Shown here in pieces: positions 1 through 5,211 of a stretch of DNA of 6,405 nucleotides. The notes under the pieces were generated by a model. The model had not been told where the DNA came from. It did no database searches and saw only the letters and a program-made list of their open reading frames with translations. Location of the stretch: assembly GCA_017940445.1 (NCBI GenBank), contig JAGAYQ010000252.1, positions 1-6,405 of the forward strand, given 5' to 3'. Position 1 is the first letter of the stretch. Every line of letters starts with the position of its first letter. The stretch comes from Pyramidobacter sp. (GTDB taxonomy: Bacteria > Synergistota > Synergistia > Synergistales > Dethiosulfovibrionaceae). A program made the position numbers and the translations under genes.

Positions 1-1133
1 GTGACGAAGCCGGCGATCAGCATCTTCGGCATGATCTCGCCGAGGATGAACTCCCGTTCCTCCTCGCTCTCGGCCAGCTGCGTCGCCACCTCGTTCGAGA
101 CGATGAACGTGCCGGGAAAGCCCATCATGCACGTCACGCTCAGCGCCGTCGTCAGTGCCCAGCTGTAGCCGAACAGCCTGCTCAGCGGCCATGACAGTCC
201 GAAGATGCCCAGCAGCGTGGAGGCAAAGACGATCAGCAGCGGCTTGATGAGCCCCGCAACCATCTCCGGCGTGGCCTTCGCCAGCCCCATGAAGATCGGC
301 ACCAGCAGCAGATACATGAACATGCCGTTGGCGTTGGTCTTGTCCAGCACATTCGTCTCGATAAAGCCCAGCTCGTGAAAGACGATGCCGAACAGCAGCG
401 TCATCACAAACGGATGGACCGACGCCCACGACGGCACCAGCCCGTTGAACCACTTCGCCGCCTGAGCCGCCAGCCACGCCACAAGAAACGCCTTGAACAG
501 ATACACATAGCTCGTCTGCCACCTCTTGGGCAGCGGCGGGAACAGACGCTTCTTCGGCGCCTGCTGCTGACCGGCCGAACCGTGAGCGCGCTCGCCCGCG
601 GCAAAACGCGCTTTCAGCCGCTTGCCCTCATGCAGCAGACAGTTTGAAGCCGTCGGCGTGCCGAAAAAGCCCTGCGACGTGAGCAGCAGCGCCACGAACA
701 CCGTTATTTCAGTCATGCCCCTGGCGTCGGCCGCCTGCTGCATGATCAGCGCCGCCACCACGCCGCCGGAGATCGGGCCGCTGGCGGCAACCGCCTGAGA
801 CCAGCCGATGAACTTCGACGCCAGACAGAGGATGCCCGCAGCGCCCGCGCACATGCCCAGAAACGCCACGCACACCGTCTTCCACTCCTGCTTCATCTTC
901 GAAGCGTCCATCATGCTGCCCATCTGCACCATCAGCACCCCGATCACATAGCCCGACAGCGGCACCAGCTTTGTGTCGGCAAAGATCGTGCGCGGCAGCC
1001 CGTTCCAGAACGCCAGCAGCAGCGTGCACGAGCAGATGAACATCATCGACACGCGCGCCTTCAGCTTCTGCGCCAGCAGATTGGCAAACGCGAAGATCCC
1101 TGCCAGCACCGTGATCGCCGTTAACTGTTCCAT
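1..1133 (-). CDS. ESS/GltS-like inner-membrane transporter, 3' end beyond the window
   Basis: Open frame of 377 complete codons from an ATG at 1133-1131 to the window edge, with no stop, so the C-terminus is missing. The start has a good Shine-Dalgarno (AAGGGG) 8 nt upstream. The protein is very hydrophobic, with about 11 likely membrane segments (roughly residues 4-20, 28-45, 58-75, 86-106, 113-133, 141-160, 208-228, 240-257, 269-286, 294-314, 324-344). A charged, basic loop lies at about 165-206. Two half-repeats seem present: a Gly-rich stretch GPISGGVVAALI near 119-130 followed by SQGFFGTP near 153-160, and a second one around SVTCMMGFPGTF at 332-343. This layout resembles the inverted-repeat fold of the ESS (GltS) Na+/glutamate symporters, which are about 400 residues long. 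Family similarity is judged by eye and is distant; the substrate is unknown. An attenuator-like leader precedes it, suggesting nutrient-responsive expression. Confidence 0.8.
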   Translation of the reverse strand, partial: MEQLTAITVLAGIFAFANLLAQKLKARVSMMFICSCTLLLAFWNGLPRTIFADTKLVPLSGYVIGVLMVQMGSMMDASKMKQEWKTVCVAFLGMCAGAAGILCLASKFIGWSQAVAASGPISGGVVAALIMQQAADARGMTEITVFVALLLTSQGFFGTPTASNCLLHEGKRLKARFAAGERAHGSAGQQQAPKKRLFPPLPKRWQTSYVYLFKAFLVAWLAAQAAKWFNGLVPSWASVHPFVMTLLFGIVFHELGFIETNVLDKTNANGMFMYLLLVPIFMGLAKATPEMVAGLIKPLLIVFASTLLGIFGLSWPLSRLFGYSWALTTALSVTCMMGFPGTFIVSNEVATQLAESEEEREFILGEIMPKMLIAGFV

Positions 1134-1188
1134 AAAAAACACCCCTTGAAACGATATTTGCCATCGGGCAAGCCCGAGAACAGCCGAT

Positions 1189-1223
1189 AAAAAAAGACCG
1201 GCTTTCCGCGCGGAAAACCGGTC
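1189..1223 (-). terminator. Intrinsic terminator inside the transporter leader
   Basis: On the minus strand the arms GACCGGTTTTCC and GGAAAGCCGGTC form a 12-bp stem (one G-U pair) closed by GCGC and followed at once by seven T residues (1195-1189). It lies 56 nt upstream of the transporter start codon and downstream of the promoter at 1401-1428. It can therefore stop transcripts of the transporter gene before they reach it, and it would also stop read-through from the phosphoesterase gene, which has no obvious terminator of its own. The structure is strong and seen directly; the regulatory role is inferred from its position. Confidence 0.88.
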
Positions 1224-1266
1224 CCCGAAATTGCACTGCCACGGCGCGCCAAGCGTCGGGCCTTTT

Positions 1267-1338
1267 TCAGGAAAGTTCCCACGCATTCGTGACGCCGGTA
1301 ATAATAATGAAGCCGAAGCTGCCAAAACAAGACGCCAT
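1267..1338 (-). CDS. Putative 23-residue leader peptide
   Basis: Short ORF of 23 codons plus TGA. It starts at an ATG 9 nt after a good Shine-Dalgarno (AAAGGAG). The peptide begins MASCFGSFGF, has three consecutive Ile codons (ATT ATT ATT) at residues 11-13, then Thr-Gly-Val, and ends AWELS. It is rich in Phe (5, 8, 10), Ile and Gly. Its stop lies 43 nt before the terminator stem, as in leader peptides of transcription attenuators such as those of the ilv, thr and phe operons. The Ile run would fit a response to charged tRNA-Ile or branched-chain amino acids, but this is a guess: the enrichment is modest and Phe, Thr or Trp could equally be sensed. I recognise no described family. It may also be a chance ORF; the Shine-Dalgarno spacing and position argue against that. 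Confidence 0.5.
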   Translation of the reverse strand: MASCFGSFGFIIITGVTNAWELS

Positions 1339-1374
1339 CGCCGGGAACTCCTTTCTGAGCAAGTATTAAGTCGA

Positions 1375-1393
1375 ACCGTGAAGCTTTCACGGT
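1375..1393. promoter_or_regulatory. 19-nt palindrome at the predicted transcription start
   Basis: Plus-strand ACCGTGAA-GCT-TTCACGGT has perfect 8-bp arms around a 3-nt centre. It begins 8 nt downstream of the -10 box at 1406-1401, so it covers the predicted start site and first transcribed bases. As DNA it would suit a dimeric repressor operator. As RNA it would be a 5'-terminal hairpin that protects the leader. No T-tract follows, so it is not a terminator. Which role applies cannot be told from sequence alone. Confidence 0.6.
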
Positions 1394-1400
1394 ACAAAGT

Positions 1401-1428
1401 ATTTTACATGAATCGTCGAAATTGTCAA
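1401..1428 (-). promoter_or_regulatory. Sigma-70 type promoter of the leader and transporter
   Basis: On the minus strand, TTGACA (1428-1423) and TAAAAT (1406-1401) are separated by 16 nt. The -35 box is perfect and the -10 box matches five of six. Predicted start is near 1394, immediately before the palindrome. The promoter lies in the gap after the phosphoesterase stop codon, so the transporter is transcribed independently of that gene. Confidence 0.8.
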
Positions 1429-1458
1429 CAATTTGCACTGCAAAAACTCGCCGTTCAC

Positions 1459-2382
1459 TCACGCCCGCACGGCCACAAACTTCTCGCGCACCAGTTCCGT
1501 ATCGCCCTTGTCAAAGCGGTAGCACACGAGCGGGCCGCCTTTGCCGGCGCTGTAGTCGAGGCAGGCGGCCAGGGGGGATTTGGGGACCTGGGGCGAATCG
1601 GGGTTCAGCCAGTAGTGGCCGAAGAACACGGGCTTGCGCACGGGCCATGACTGCGTCAGCGGCTCGAGCACGGCCGAGCGGGCTTCGACGCCGCCGTCGC
1701 GCATGGTCCAGACCTGTTCGCCGGGGGCATTTTGCCGCCACCAGCACACGCGCGCTTTGCTGCGGGGGTTGCCGTCTTTGTCGATAAACGGATCGGCCAC
1801 GGTCAGCTCGGGGCCTTTGCACAGCTCTTTCACCGCGTCGCACACGGGCGTGCCTTTGCGGGCGGAGTCTGGGTACAACTCATCCGGCAGTACGCCGGGG
1901 CGCTCCATCATCGGAGCCAGGAAGGCGATCGCCGCTTCGCTCCAGCAGGCGTGGACGATGCACACGTCGTCAAGCTCCAGCCACAGGGGCAAGGTCTTGA
2001 ACCACGCGACCAGTTCGGCGTGGAGGGGCGTGCGGTAGCCGACTTCGCGCAGAAAGGCGCCGTGCTGGCGGCGGTTCTTGTCGGTGAAGTTCTTGCGCAA
2101 AAACTCGCCGGGGCAGCCGGGCTTCGGCGTGAAAAAGCACACGGCGTTGTATTCGTGATTGCCCATGACGCACCGGGCCGCGCCGGCATCGACCATCGAG
2201 CGGACGATGCTCACGGTGCGCACCGACTCGGGGCCGCGGTCGATGAGGTCGCCGCAGAACAGCGCCGTGCGGTCCGGATGCTGCCAGGCGCCGTTTTTGC
2301 GCTGATAGCCCAAAGTTTGCAGCAGCTGTTCGAGCACGGCTGCCTGTCCGTGGATGTCGCCGATCACGTCATAGCCGGGCAT
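1459..2382 (-). CDS. Calcineurin-like metallophosphoesterase (PrpE/ApaH-like)
   Basis: 307 residues with the full metal-site signature of calcineurin-like phosphoesterases in order: GDIHG (8-12, ligands D9 and H11), GDLIDRGP (44-51, D45), GNHE (74-77, N75 and H76), a His in IVHACW (H144) and FGHYW (H256). These would hold a di-metal centre that hydrolyses phosphoester or phosphoanhydride bonds. The relatives with this motif spacing are the PrpE/ApaH dinucleoside-tetraphosphatases and bacterial PP1-like Ser/Thr phosphatases; the exact substrate cannot be assigned. It is longer than typical PrpE (about 245), with an extra segment at roughly 160-250. No signal peptide or membrane segment, so probably cytoplasmic. 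I chose the ATG at 2382 because AAGGGGAG ends 8 nt before it. The in-frame GTG at 2391 overlaps that Shine-Dalgarno. No clear promoter is seen; both flanking genes are on the same strand but belong to separate transcription units. Confidence 0.92.
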   Translation of the reverse strand: MPGYDVIGDIHGQAAVLEQLLQTLGYQRKNGAWQHPDRTALFCGDLIDRGPESVRTVSIVRSMVDAGAARCVMGNHEYNAVCFFTPKPGCPGEFLRKNFTDKNRRQHGAFLREVGYRTPLHAELVAWFKTLPLWLELDDVCIVHACWSEAAIAFLAPMMERPGVLPDELYPDSARKGTPVCDAVKELCKGPELTVADPFIDKDGNPRSKARVCWWRQNAPGEQVWTMRDGGVEARSAVLEPLTQSWPVRKPVFFGHYWLNPDSPQVPKSPLAACLDYSAGKGGPLVCYRFDKGDTELVREKFVAVRA

Positions 2383-2417
2383 GGCGTTCACTCCCCTTTC
2401 AATTCAAATTCAAAGCC

Positions 2418-2441
2418 GGCACGAAGGCACAAAGGCACTAA
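2418..2441. repeat. Three tandem 8-bp repeats, GGCACNAA
   Basis: GGCACGAA, GGCACAAA and GGCACTAA follow one another without interruption, differing only at the sixth base, and are followed by GAAAAAA. They lie 36-59 nt upstream of the phosphoesterase start codon. The constant core with one variable position suggests tandem duplication and drift rather than coding or a known protein-binding site. Confidence 0.75.
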
Positions 2442-2498
2442 GAAAAAACTGAGATAAAGATGTTGACTCAAACACTACCACATTTTTCATGCCCGGTC

Positions 2499-2532
2499 AA
2501 AAAAAGAAAGCCCCCAAATGATGAGGGCTTTC
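2499..2532 (-). terminator. Intrinsic terminator of the AbgT-family gene
   Basis: Perfect 8-bp stem GAAAGCCC/GGGCTTTC (2532-2525 with 2513-2506), 11-nt loop, then seven T residues at 2505-2499. It lies 35 nt after the AbgT-family stop codon. On the opposite strand the stem is followed only by TTTG after two C residues, so termination should act mainly on the minus strand. Confidence 0.9.
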
Positions 2533-2567
2533 CTTTGTGTCAGCTTTGAATTAAAAACCGCCTGACG

Positions 2568-4115
2568 CTAGGGCAGGATGCCGGTGGGCAGGTGCAGGGG
2601 CGCGCCCGGGCCGACGGGCCAGCCGGCGAAGAACCACACCACGGCGAGGATGATCCACGCCACCTGAGCGATGAAGATCGTCGGGATGCAGTTGGCGATG
2701 AACGTGCCCAGCTTCATGTCCTTGTCGTACTTCTCGTTGACGAGGGCAAGGCACATGTACAGGTAAGGGCTGACCGGCGACAGCGCGTTGGTGGGCGAAT
2801 CGCCGATGCGGTACAGCAGCTGGATCCACGCGGGGTGGTAGTTCATCAGCATGAGCATGGGCACCAGCACGGGGCCGAGGAACGTCCACTTGGCCGAGCC
2901 GGAGGTCATGAACAGGTTGATGAAGATGACCAGGATGATGATGCCGATGAACATCGGCACGCCGGTGAAGTTGACCGCCTTGAGGAAGTCGGCGCCGGCG
3001 ATGGCCAGCAGCACGCCCAGATTGGTCCAGCCGAACAGGGCCGTGAACTGACCGGCCGTGAAGCAGAAGGCGATGAACGACGCCATGCTGCCCATAGCCT
3101 TGGTGAAGATCTTCGACACGTCGCGCTCGCTCTTGATCGCGCCCACCGTGCGGCCGTAGACGATGCCGCAGATGAGGAACATGAACAGGATCAGCGGGAT
3201 CAGGCCCTTGAGGAACAGACTGCCGATCACGCCGCCCGTCTTCGGGTTGGCCAGAGGACCAGTGTAGATGCCGACCACGATGATCGCCACATAGACCAGC
3301 AGCGCCACGCCCGCCTTGCGCAGACCCTTGCGCTCAAGGTCGGTCAGAGGCTTGGCCGTGTCGACCAGCATCTCGCCGTGATAGGGGCCGACGCGCTTTT
3401 CGATCAGGTGGTTGGTGCACCAGCCGACGACCAGCGTGATCAACCACGTCGAGGCGAACATGAAGTACCAGTTGCAGGCGCTGTCGACCTCGAACTTGGC
3501 CTCAGGTCCCAGCAGGACCTTGATCGACGTGTTGGTGATGCCCGCCAGCAGCGAGTCGGTGCCGGCGATGAAGAGGTTGGCCGAGAAGCCCAGGTTGGCG
3601 CTGAGCCAGCCGCAGAACATGCCCACGATCGGGCTGCGGCCCGCGCCCATGAACGCCAGCGCGCCCAGAGGCGGCACCAGCACCGAGCACGTATCCGACG
3701 CCAGGTTTCCGCAGGTGCCGATCAGCGCGATCACGTACGGCAGTATCGTGCCGTTGACGCCGCCGGTGGATTTGCGCAGCAGCGCATCGACCAGACCGAC
3801 CTGCTCGCACAGGTTGATGCCCACCGTCATCGTCAGCACCAGACCGAGCGACGCAAAGCCCGAGAAGTTCTTGACAAAGCTCGTCAGCAGCCAGTTCAGA
3901 CCTTCCTGACTGAAGAAATTGCGGACCGTGACCACCTTGCCCGTAGCCGGATTGGTCAGCGCCAGGCCGCACAGACTGGCGATCCACGAGATCACCGCGA
4001 TGATGATGAACAGGTACATGAACAGCATGACCGGGCTGGGCAGCTTGTTGCACGCCCGCTCGATGCTGCCGAGGAACCGTTCGGTCATCGACACCTTATT
4101 GACTTTCTCCTCCAT
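2568..4115 (-). CDS. AbgT-family transporter
   Basis: 515 residues, the usual length for AbgT proteins (about 500-520). Family landmarks are clear: a first hairpin region with GNLASD (136-141) and VPPLGALAF (147-155), and a second with TSGSAKW (404-410), LVPMLMLMNYHPAW (417-430), YRIGDSPTN (435-443) and SPVSPY (446-451). Trp410, Arg436 and Asp438 align with polar and aromatic residues lining the central cavity in the solved MtrF/YdaH structures. About nine membrane spans plus re-entrant hairpins are expected, in the inner membrane. Family members import p-aminobenzoyl-glutamate (E. coli AbgT) or export sulfonamides and related metabolites (MtrF, YdaH); which applies here is unknown. No abgA/abgB peptidase genes lie beside it, so the abgT symbol is not assigned. 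Start choice: ATG at 4115 has GAGGGG 6 nt upstream; the in-frame TTG at 4121 abuts that Shine-Dalgarno. Confidence 0.95.
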   Translation of the reverse strand: MEEKVNKVSMTERFLGSIERACNKLPSPVMLFMYLFIIIAVISWIASLCGLALTNPATGKVVTVRNFFSQEGLNWLLTSFVKNFSGFASLGLVLTMTVGINLCEQVGLVDALLRKSTGGVNGTILPYVIALIGTCGNLASDTCSVLVPPLGALAFMGAGRSPIVGMFCGWLSANLGFSANLFIAGTDSLLAGITNTSIKVLLGPEAKFEVDSACNWYFMFASTWLITLVVGWCTNHLIEKRVGPYHGEMLVDTAKPLTDLERKGLRKAGVALLVYVAIIVVGIYTGPLANPKTGGVIGSLFLKGLIPLILFMFLICGIVYGRTVGAIKSERDVSKIFTKAMGSMASFIAFCFTAGQFTALFGWTNLGVLLAIAGADFLKAVNFTGVPMFIGIIILVIFINLFMTSGSAKWTFLGPVLVPMLMLMNYHPAWIQLLYRIGDSPTNALSPVSPYLYMCLALVNEKYDKDMKLGTFIANCIPTIFIAQVAWIILAVVWFFAGWPVGPGAPLHLPTGILP

Positions 4116-4232
4116 TGACAACCCCTCGCTTTGACTGAAAAAATTTTCGGACTCCCCTCTCCCGAAAGAAGCCCCGTTCTCGCCCTCAGGCGATCAACGA
4201 CTTTATAAAATATATTTTTCTATGACGTAAGA

Positions 4233-4261
4233 ATTATAGCTGAATCAGCTTTTCTTGTTCA
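4233..4261 (-). promoter_or_regulatory. Promoter of the AbgT-family gene
   Basis: A perfect -10 TATAAT (4238-4233) has a TGAACA -35 box (4261-4256, four of six) at 17-nt spacing. Predicted start near 4226 gives a leader of about 110 nt. A second, weaker candidate is TTACGT (4230-4225) and TATAAA (4207-4202), also 17 nt apart, in an unusually AT-rich stretch. Either would make the transporter independent of the tRNA unit, which is closed by a terminator just upstream. Confidence 0.6.
4238..4250. promoter_or_regulatory. 13-nt palindrome in the AbgT promoter spacer
   Basis: AGCTGA-A-TCAGCT is a perfect palindrome with 6-bp arms around a single central base. It sits in the -35/-10 spacer and shares one base with the -10 box. 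A protein bound here would block the promoter, so it is a candidate repressor operator. Chance occurrence cannot be excluded without comparison of related genomes. Confidence 0.4.
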
Positions 4262-4290
4262 TCTATTTTTGCACGGGATCTCAATTTTGC

Positions 4291-4325
4291 AAAAAAACGC
4301 AGGCCGCCCGAAAGCAGCCTGCGTT
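4291..4325 (-). terminator. Terminator after tRNA-Ser
   Basis: On the minus strand, AACGCAGGC and GCCTGCGTT form a 9-bp stem whose downstream arm (4304-4296) runs into a T-tract covering 4297-4291. It starts about 15 nt after the tRNA 3' end. On the plus strand the same stem is followed by TTTTC, so it could act weakly in the other direction, but no plus-strand gene approaches it. Confidence 0.88.
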
Positions 4326-4339
4326 TTCTGTTTTTGATA

Positions 4340-4425
4340 TGGCGGAGGGAAAGAGATTCGAACTCCCGGAGCTTGCGCTCAATAGTTTTCAAGACTACCG
4401 CCTTAGACCACTCGGCCATCCCTCC
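4340..4425 (-). tRNA. tRNA-Ser(UGA)
   Basis: An 86-nt tRNA with a 7-bp acceptor stem (GGAGGGA/TCCCTCC), discriminator G and an encoded CCA end. The D arm carries the typical class II Ser sequence GGCCGAGTGGTCTAAGGC. The anticodon loop is CTTGAAA with anticodon TGA at 4391-4389. A long variable arm (GAGC-GCAA-GCTC) and a T-loop TTCGAAT complete it. UGA anticodon with a long variable arm identifies a serine tRNA reading UCA and related UCN codons. The T stem pairs GGGAG with CTCTT, including two G-U pairs. No tRNA-associated integrase or attachment-site duplication is visible nearby. Confidence 0.97.
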
Positions 4426-4436
4426 GCATCAGGATT

Positions 4437-4464
4437 ATTATACCAACGATTCGCGGCGTGTCAA
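4437..4464 (-). promoter_or_regulatory. Consensus promoter of tRNA-Ser
   Basis: TTGACA (4464-4459) and TATAAT (4442-4437), both perfect consensus, are 16 nt apart. The predicted start near 4430 leaves a 5' leader of only about five nucleotides before the mature tRNA end at 4425. This strength suits a stable-RNA gene. The bases just after the -10 box (AATCCTGATGC) do not form the GC-rich discriminator typical of stringently controlled promoters. Confidence 0.85.
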
Positions 4465-4465
4465 A

Positions 4466-4492
4466 TCGCCGGAGGAAAAATTCCGTCGGCGA
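4466..4492 (-). terminator. Weak terminator-like hairpin after the EamB-like gene
   Basis: TCGCCG/CGGCGA outer stem (4492-4487 with 4471-4466) and GGAA/TTCC inner stem, separated by a 2x2 internal loop. Only three T residues follow before the sequence becomes the tRNA promoter -35 box. The hairpin ends 1 nt before that box. It may slow or end transcription from the exporter gene, or merely stabilise its 3' end; true termination is uncertain. Confidence 0.4.
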
Positions 4493-4516
4493 ATGACGTT
4501 CCACATAGAACGAACG

Positions 4517-5101
4517 CTACAGATACAGCGACACGGCGCACCAGACCAGCAGCAGGGCCATCACGCAGTTAACGGCGCGCTCGTGACGGTGCAGCGCGCG
4601 GCTGAAGACCGCGCCGAACGCAGCCCAGCAGTTGATCGAGATGAAGGCGAACGTCGCTATCGCCGCGCCGAAGGCCAGCAGAAACAGCGGCGACGTGCTG
4701 TACGGCACCGCATAGACCGACATCGTCGTGATCGCGAAGATGATCACCTTGACGTTGACGAACTGGAGCAGCAGCCCCGACAAAAACGTGTTGTCGCGCG
4801 CCGGCTCGTCGGCGTCGCCCGACGGCGCGCTCGAAAACGTCTTCCAGGCCATCCAGAGGATGTAGGCCGCCCCGAGCGCCAGCATATACGGCTGCACGGC
4901 GGGGATCACATCGAGCAGAAAGGCGGAAAACAGCGCCGCCAGCGACTGGATGACGAAAAAGCCGAAGTAGATGCCCAGGCGGTAGCGCAGCGACGCGCCG
5001 AAGCCGTACCGCCCCGCGTTCGACATCGACGAGATGTTGTTCGGCCCCGGCGTGAACACCGTCGCCAGCACATATCCCAAAAACGGCAGAAGGTTATTCA
5101 T
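4517..5101 (-). CDS. eamB: LysE-family exporter resembling cysteine/O-acetylserine exporter EamB
   Basis: 194 residues, normal for the LysE/RhtB family, with six likely membrane spans (about 4-24, 42-64, 68-88, 107-132, 137-162, 173-192). The N-terminal signature FTPGPNN (16-22) is diagnostic. Further segments, GAAYILWMAWKTF (77-89), LLQFVNVKVIIF (111-122), NCWAAFG and the C-terminal MALLLVWCAVSLYL, follow E. coli EamB (YfiK) as I recall it. In many LysE-type proteins the fourth-span motif is NPK; here, as in EamB, it is NVK. EamB exports cysteine and O-acetylserine across the inner membrane; that substrate is carried over by similarity and not proven. The start is fixed by alignment with the family, yet no Shine-Dalgarno is visible, because a heptamer repeat array runs right up to the ATG. 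The gene lies 114 bp after the porin gene on the same strand, so cotranscription is possible. Confidence 0.9.
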   Translation of the reverse strand: MNNLLPFLGYVLATVFTPGPNNISSMSNAGRYGFGASLRYRLGIYFGFFVIQSLAALFSAFLLDVIPAVQPYMLALGAAYILWMAWKTFSSAPSGDADEPARDNTFLSGLLLQFVNVKVIIFAITTMSVYAVPYSTSPLFLLAFGAAIATFAFISINCWAAFGAVFSRALHRHERAVNCVMALLLVWCAVSLYL

Positions 5102-5135
5102 AATTAGGAATTAATAATTAGTAATTAGTAATTGA
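5101..5135. repeat. Heptamer array 1 (TAATTAG type)
   Basis: Five consecutive 7-bp units on the plus strand: TAATTAG, GAATTAA, TAATTAG, TAATTAG and TAATTGA. The array touches the first base of the EamB-like start codon (5101) and occupies the place where its ribosome-binding site would be expected. Base composition is far more AT-rich than the flanking genes. Confidence 0.75.
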
Positions 5136-5211
5136 GAAATGCCGTAATCATTGCCCAGCACGAATGCTTTTTGGGTTTTCATTACTCATGACTCATTACT
5201 AATGACTCATT
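5116..5211. repeat. Imperfect inverted repeat formed by the two heptamer arrays
   Basis: The arm at 5116-5136, read on the minus strand, matches the plus-strand arm at 5192-5211 at 18 of 20 aligned positions with one gap. The arms are separated by 55 nt. A transcript crossing the gap could fold into a long AU-rich stem whose loop contains a small AGCA-UUCG-UGCU hairpin. No T-tract follows, so it is not an intrinsic terminator. It may act as an intercistronic structure between the porin and exporter genes, or it may be a small REP- or MITE-like element. I see no obvious target-site duplication. Confidence 0.55.

Larger units (their letters stand above)
1134..1394 (-). promoter_or_regulatory. 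Attenuator-like 5' leader of the ESS-like transporter gene
   Basis: About 260 nt lie between the predicted transcription start (near 1394) and the transporter ATG. In order of transcription they hold a 19-nt palindrome, a Shine-Dalgarno (AAAGGAG, 1354-1348), a 23-codon ORF (1338-1267), a spacer of about 43 nt, an intrinsic terminator (1223-1189), a small 5-bp hairpin (1177-1164) and the transporter's own Shine-Dalgarno. A C(UUCG)G tetraloop hairpin, AGC/GCU, falls inside the short ORF. A terminator lying between a promoter and the first gene implies conditional read-through. I compared it with T-box, fluoride, SAM and lysine riboswitches from memory and found no satisfactory match. The attenuation mechanism is inference. 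Confidence 0.6.

Noticed and set aside
709..1242. A 177-codon minus-strand frame overlapping the ESS-like gene
   Set aside because: It runs through the terminator and leader in another frame. The frame starting at 1133 has the Shine-Dalgarno and membrane-protein composition; this one is a shadow.
1270..1360. Resemblance to a fluoride riboswitch (GGCGATGG followed by a UUCG hairpin)
   Set aside because: The UCGCC complement that forms the fluoride aptamer helix is absent, the bases are well explained as codons of the short ORF, and the downstream gene is not a fluoride exporter.
1196..1393. A T-box leader
   Set aside because: No T-box sequence of the GGTGG-ACCGCG kind precedes the terminator, and no convincing specifier stem is seen.
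1231..1441. A 9-nt direct repeat, TTGCACTGC, at 1231-1239 and 1433-1441 bracketing the leader
   Set aside because: It is short, does not coincide with ends of any element, and could arise by chance; there are no inverted termini to support an insertion.
2380..2391. GTG start at 2391 for the phosphoesterase and TTG start at 4121 for the AbgT-family gene
   Set aside because: Both alternatives overlap or abut the Shine-Dalgarno, leaving no spacing. The ATG codons at 2382 and 4115 have 8 and 6 nt spacing.
1732..2457. A 241-codon plus-strand open frame
   Set aside because: It is antisense to the phosphoesterase, whose complete metal-binding motifs establish the coding strand.
2592..4118. A 508-codon plus-strand open frame
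   Set aside because: It is the exact antisense of the AbgT-family gene. Its translation is full of His, Asp, Arg and Gln with no hydrophobic segments or domain, as expected from the complement of a GC-rich membrane-protein gene.
4340..4425. tRNA-Ser gene as an integration site for a genomic island
   Set aside because: No integrase gene, no duplicated tRNA 3' end and no phage-like genes are visible on either side within the window.
4334..5107. A 257-codon plus-strand open frame
   Set aside because: It spans the tRNA and the antisense of the EamB-like gene, and its translation is Arg-rich low-complexity sequence with no recognisable domain.
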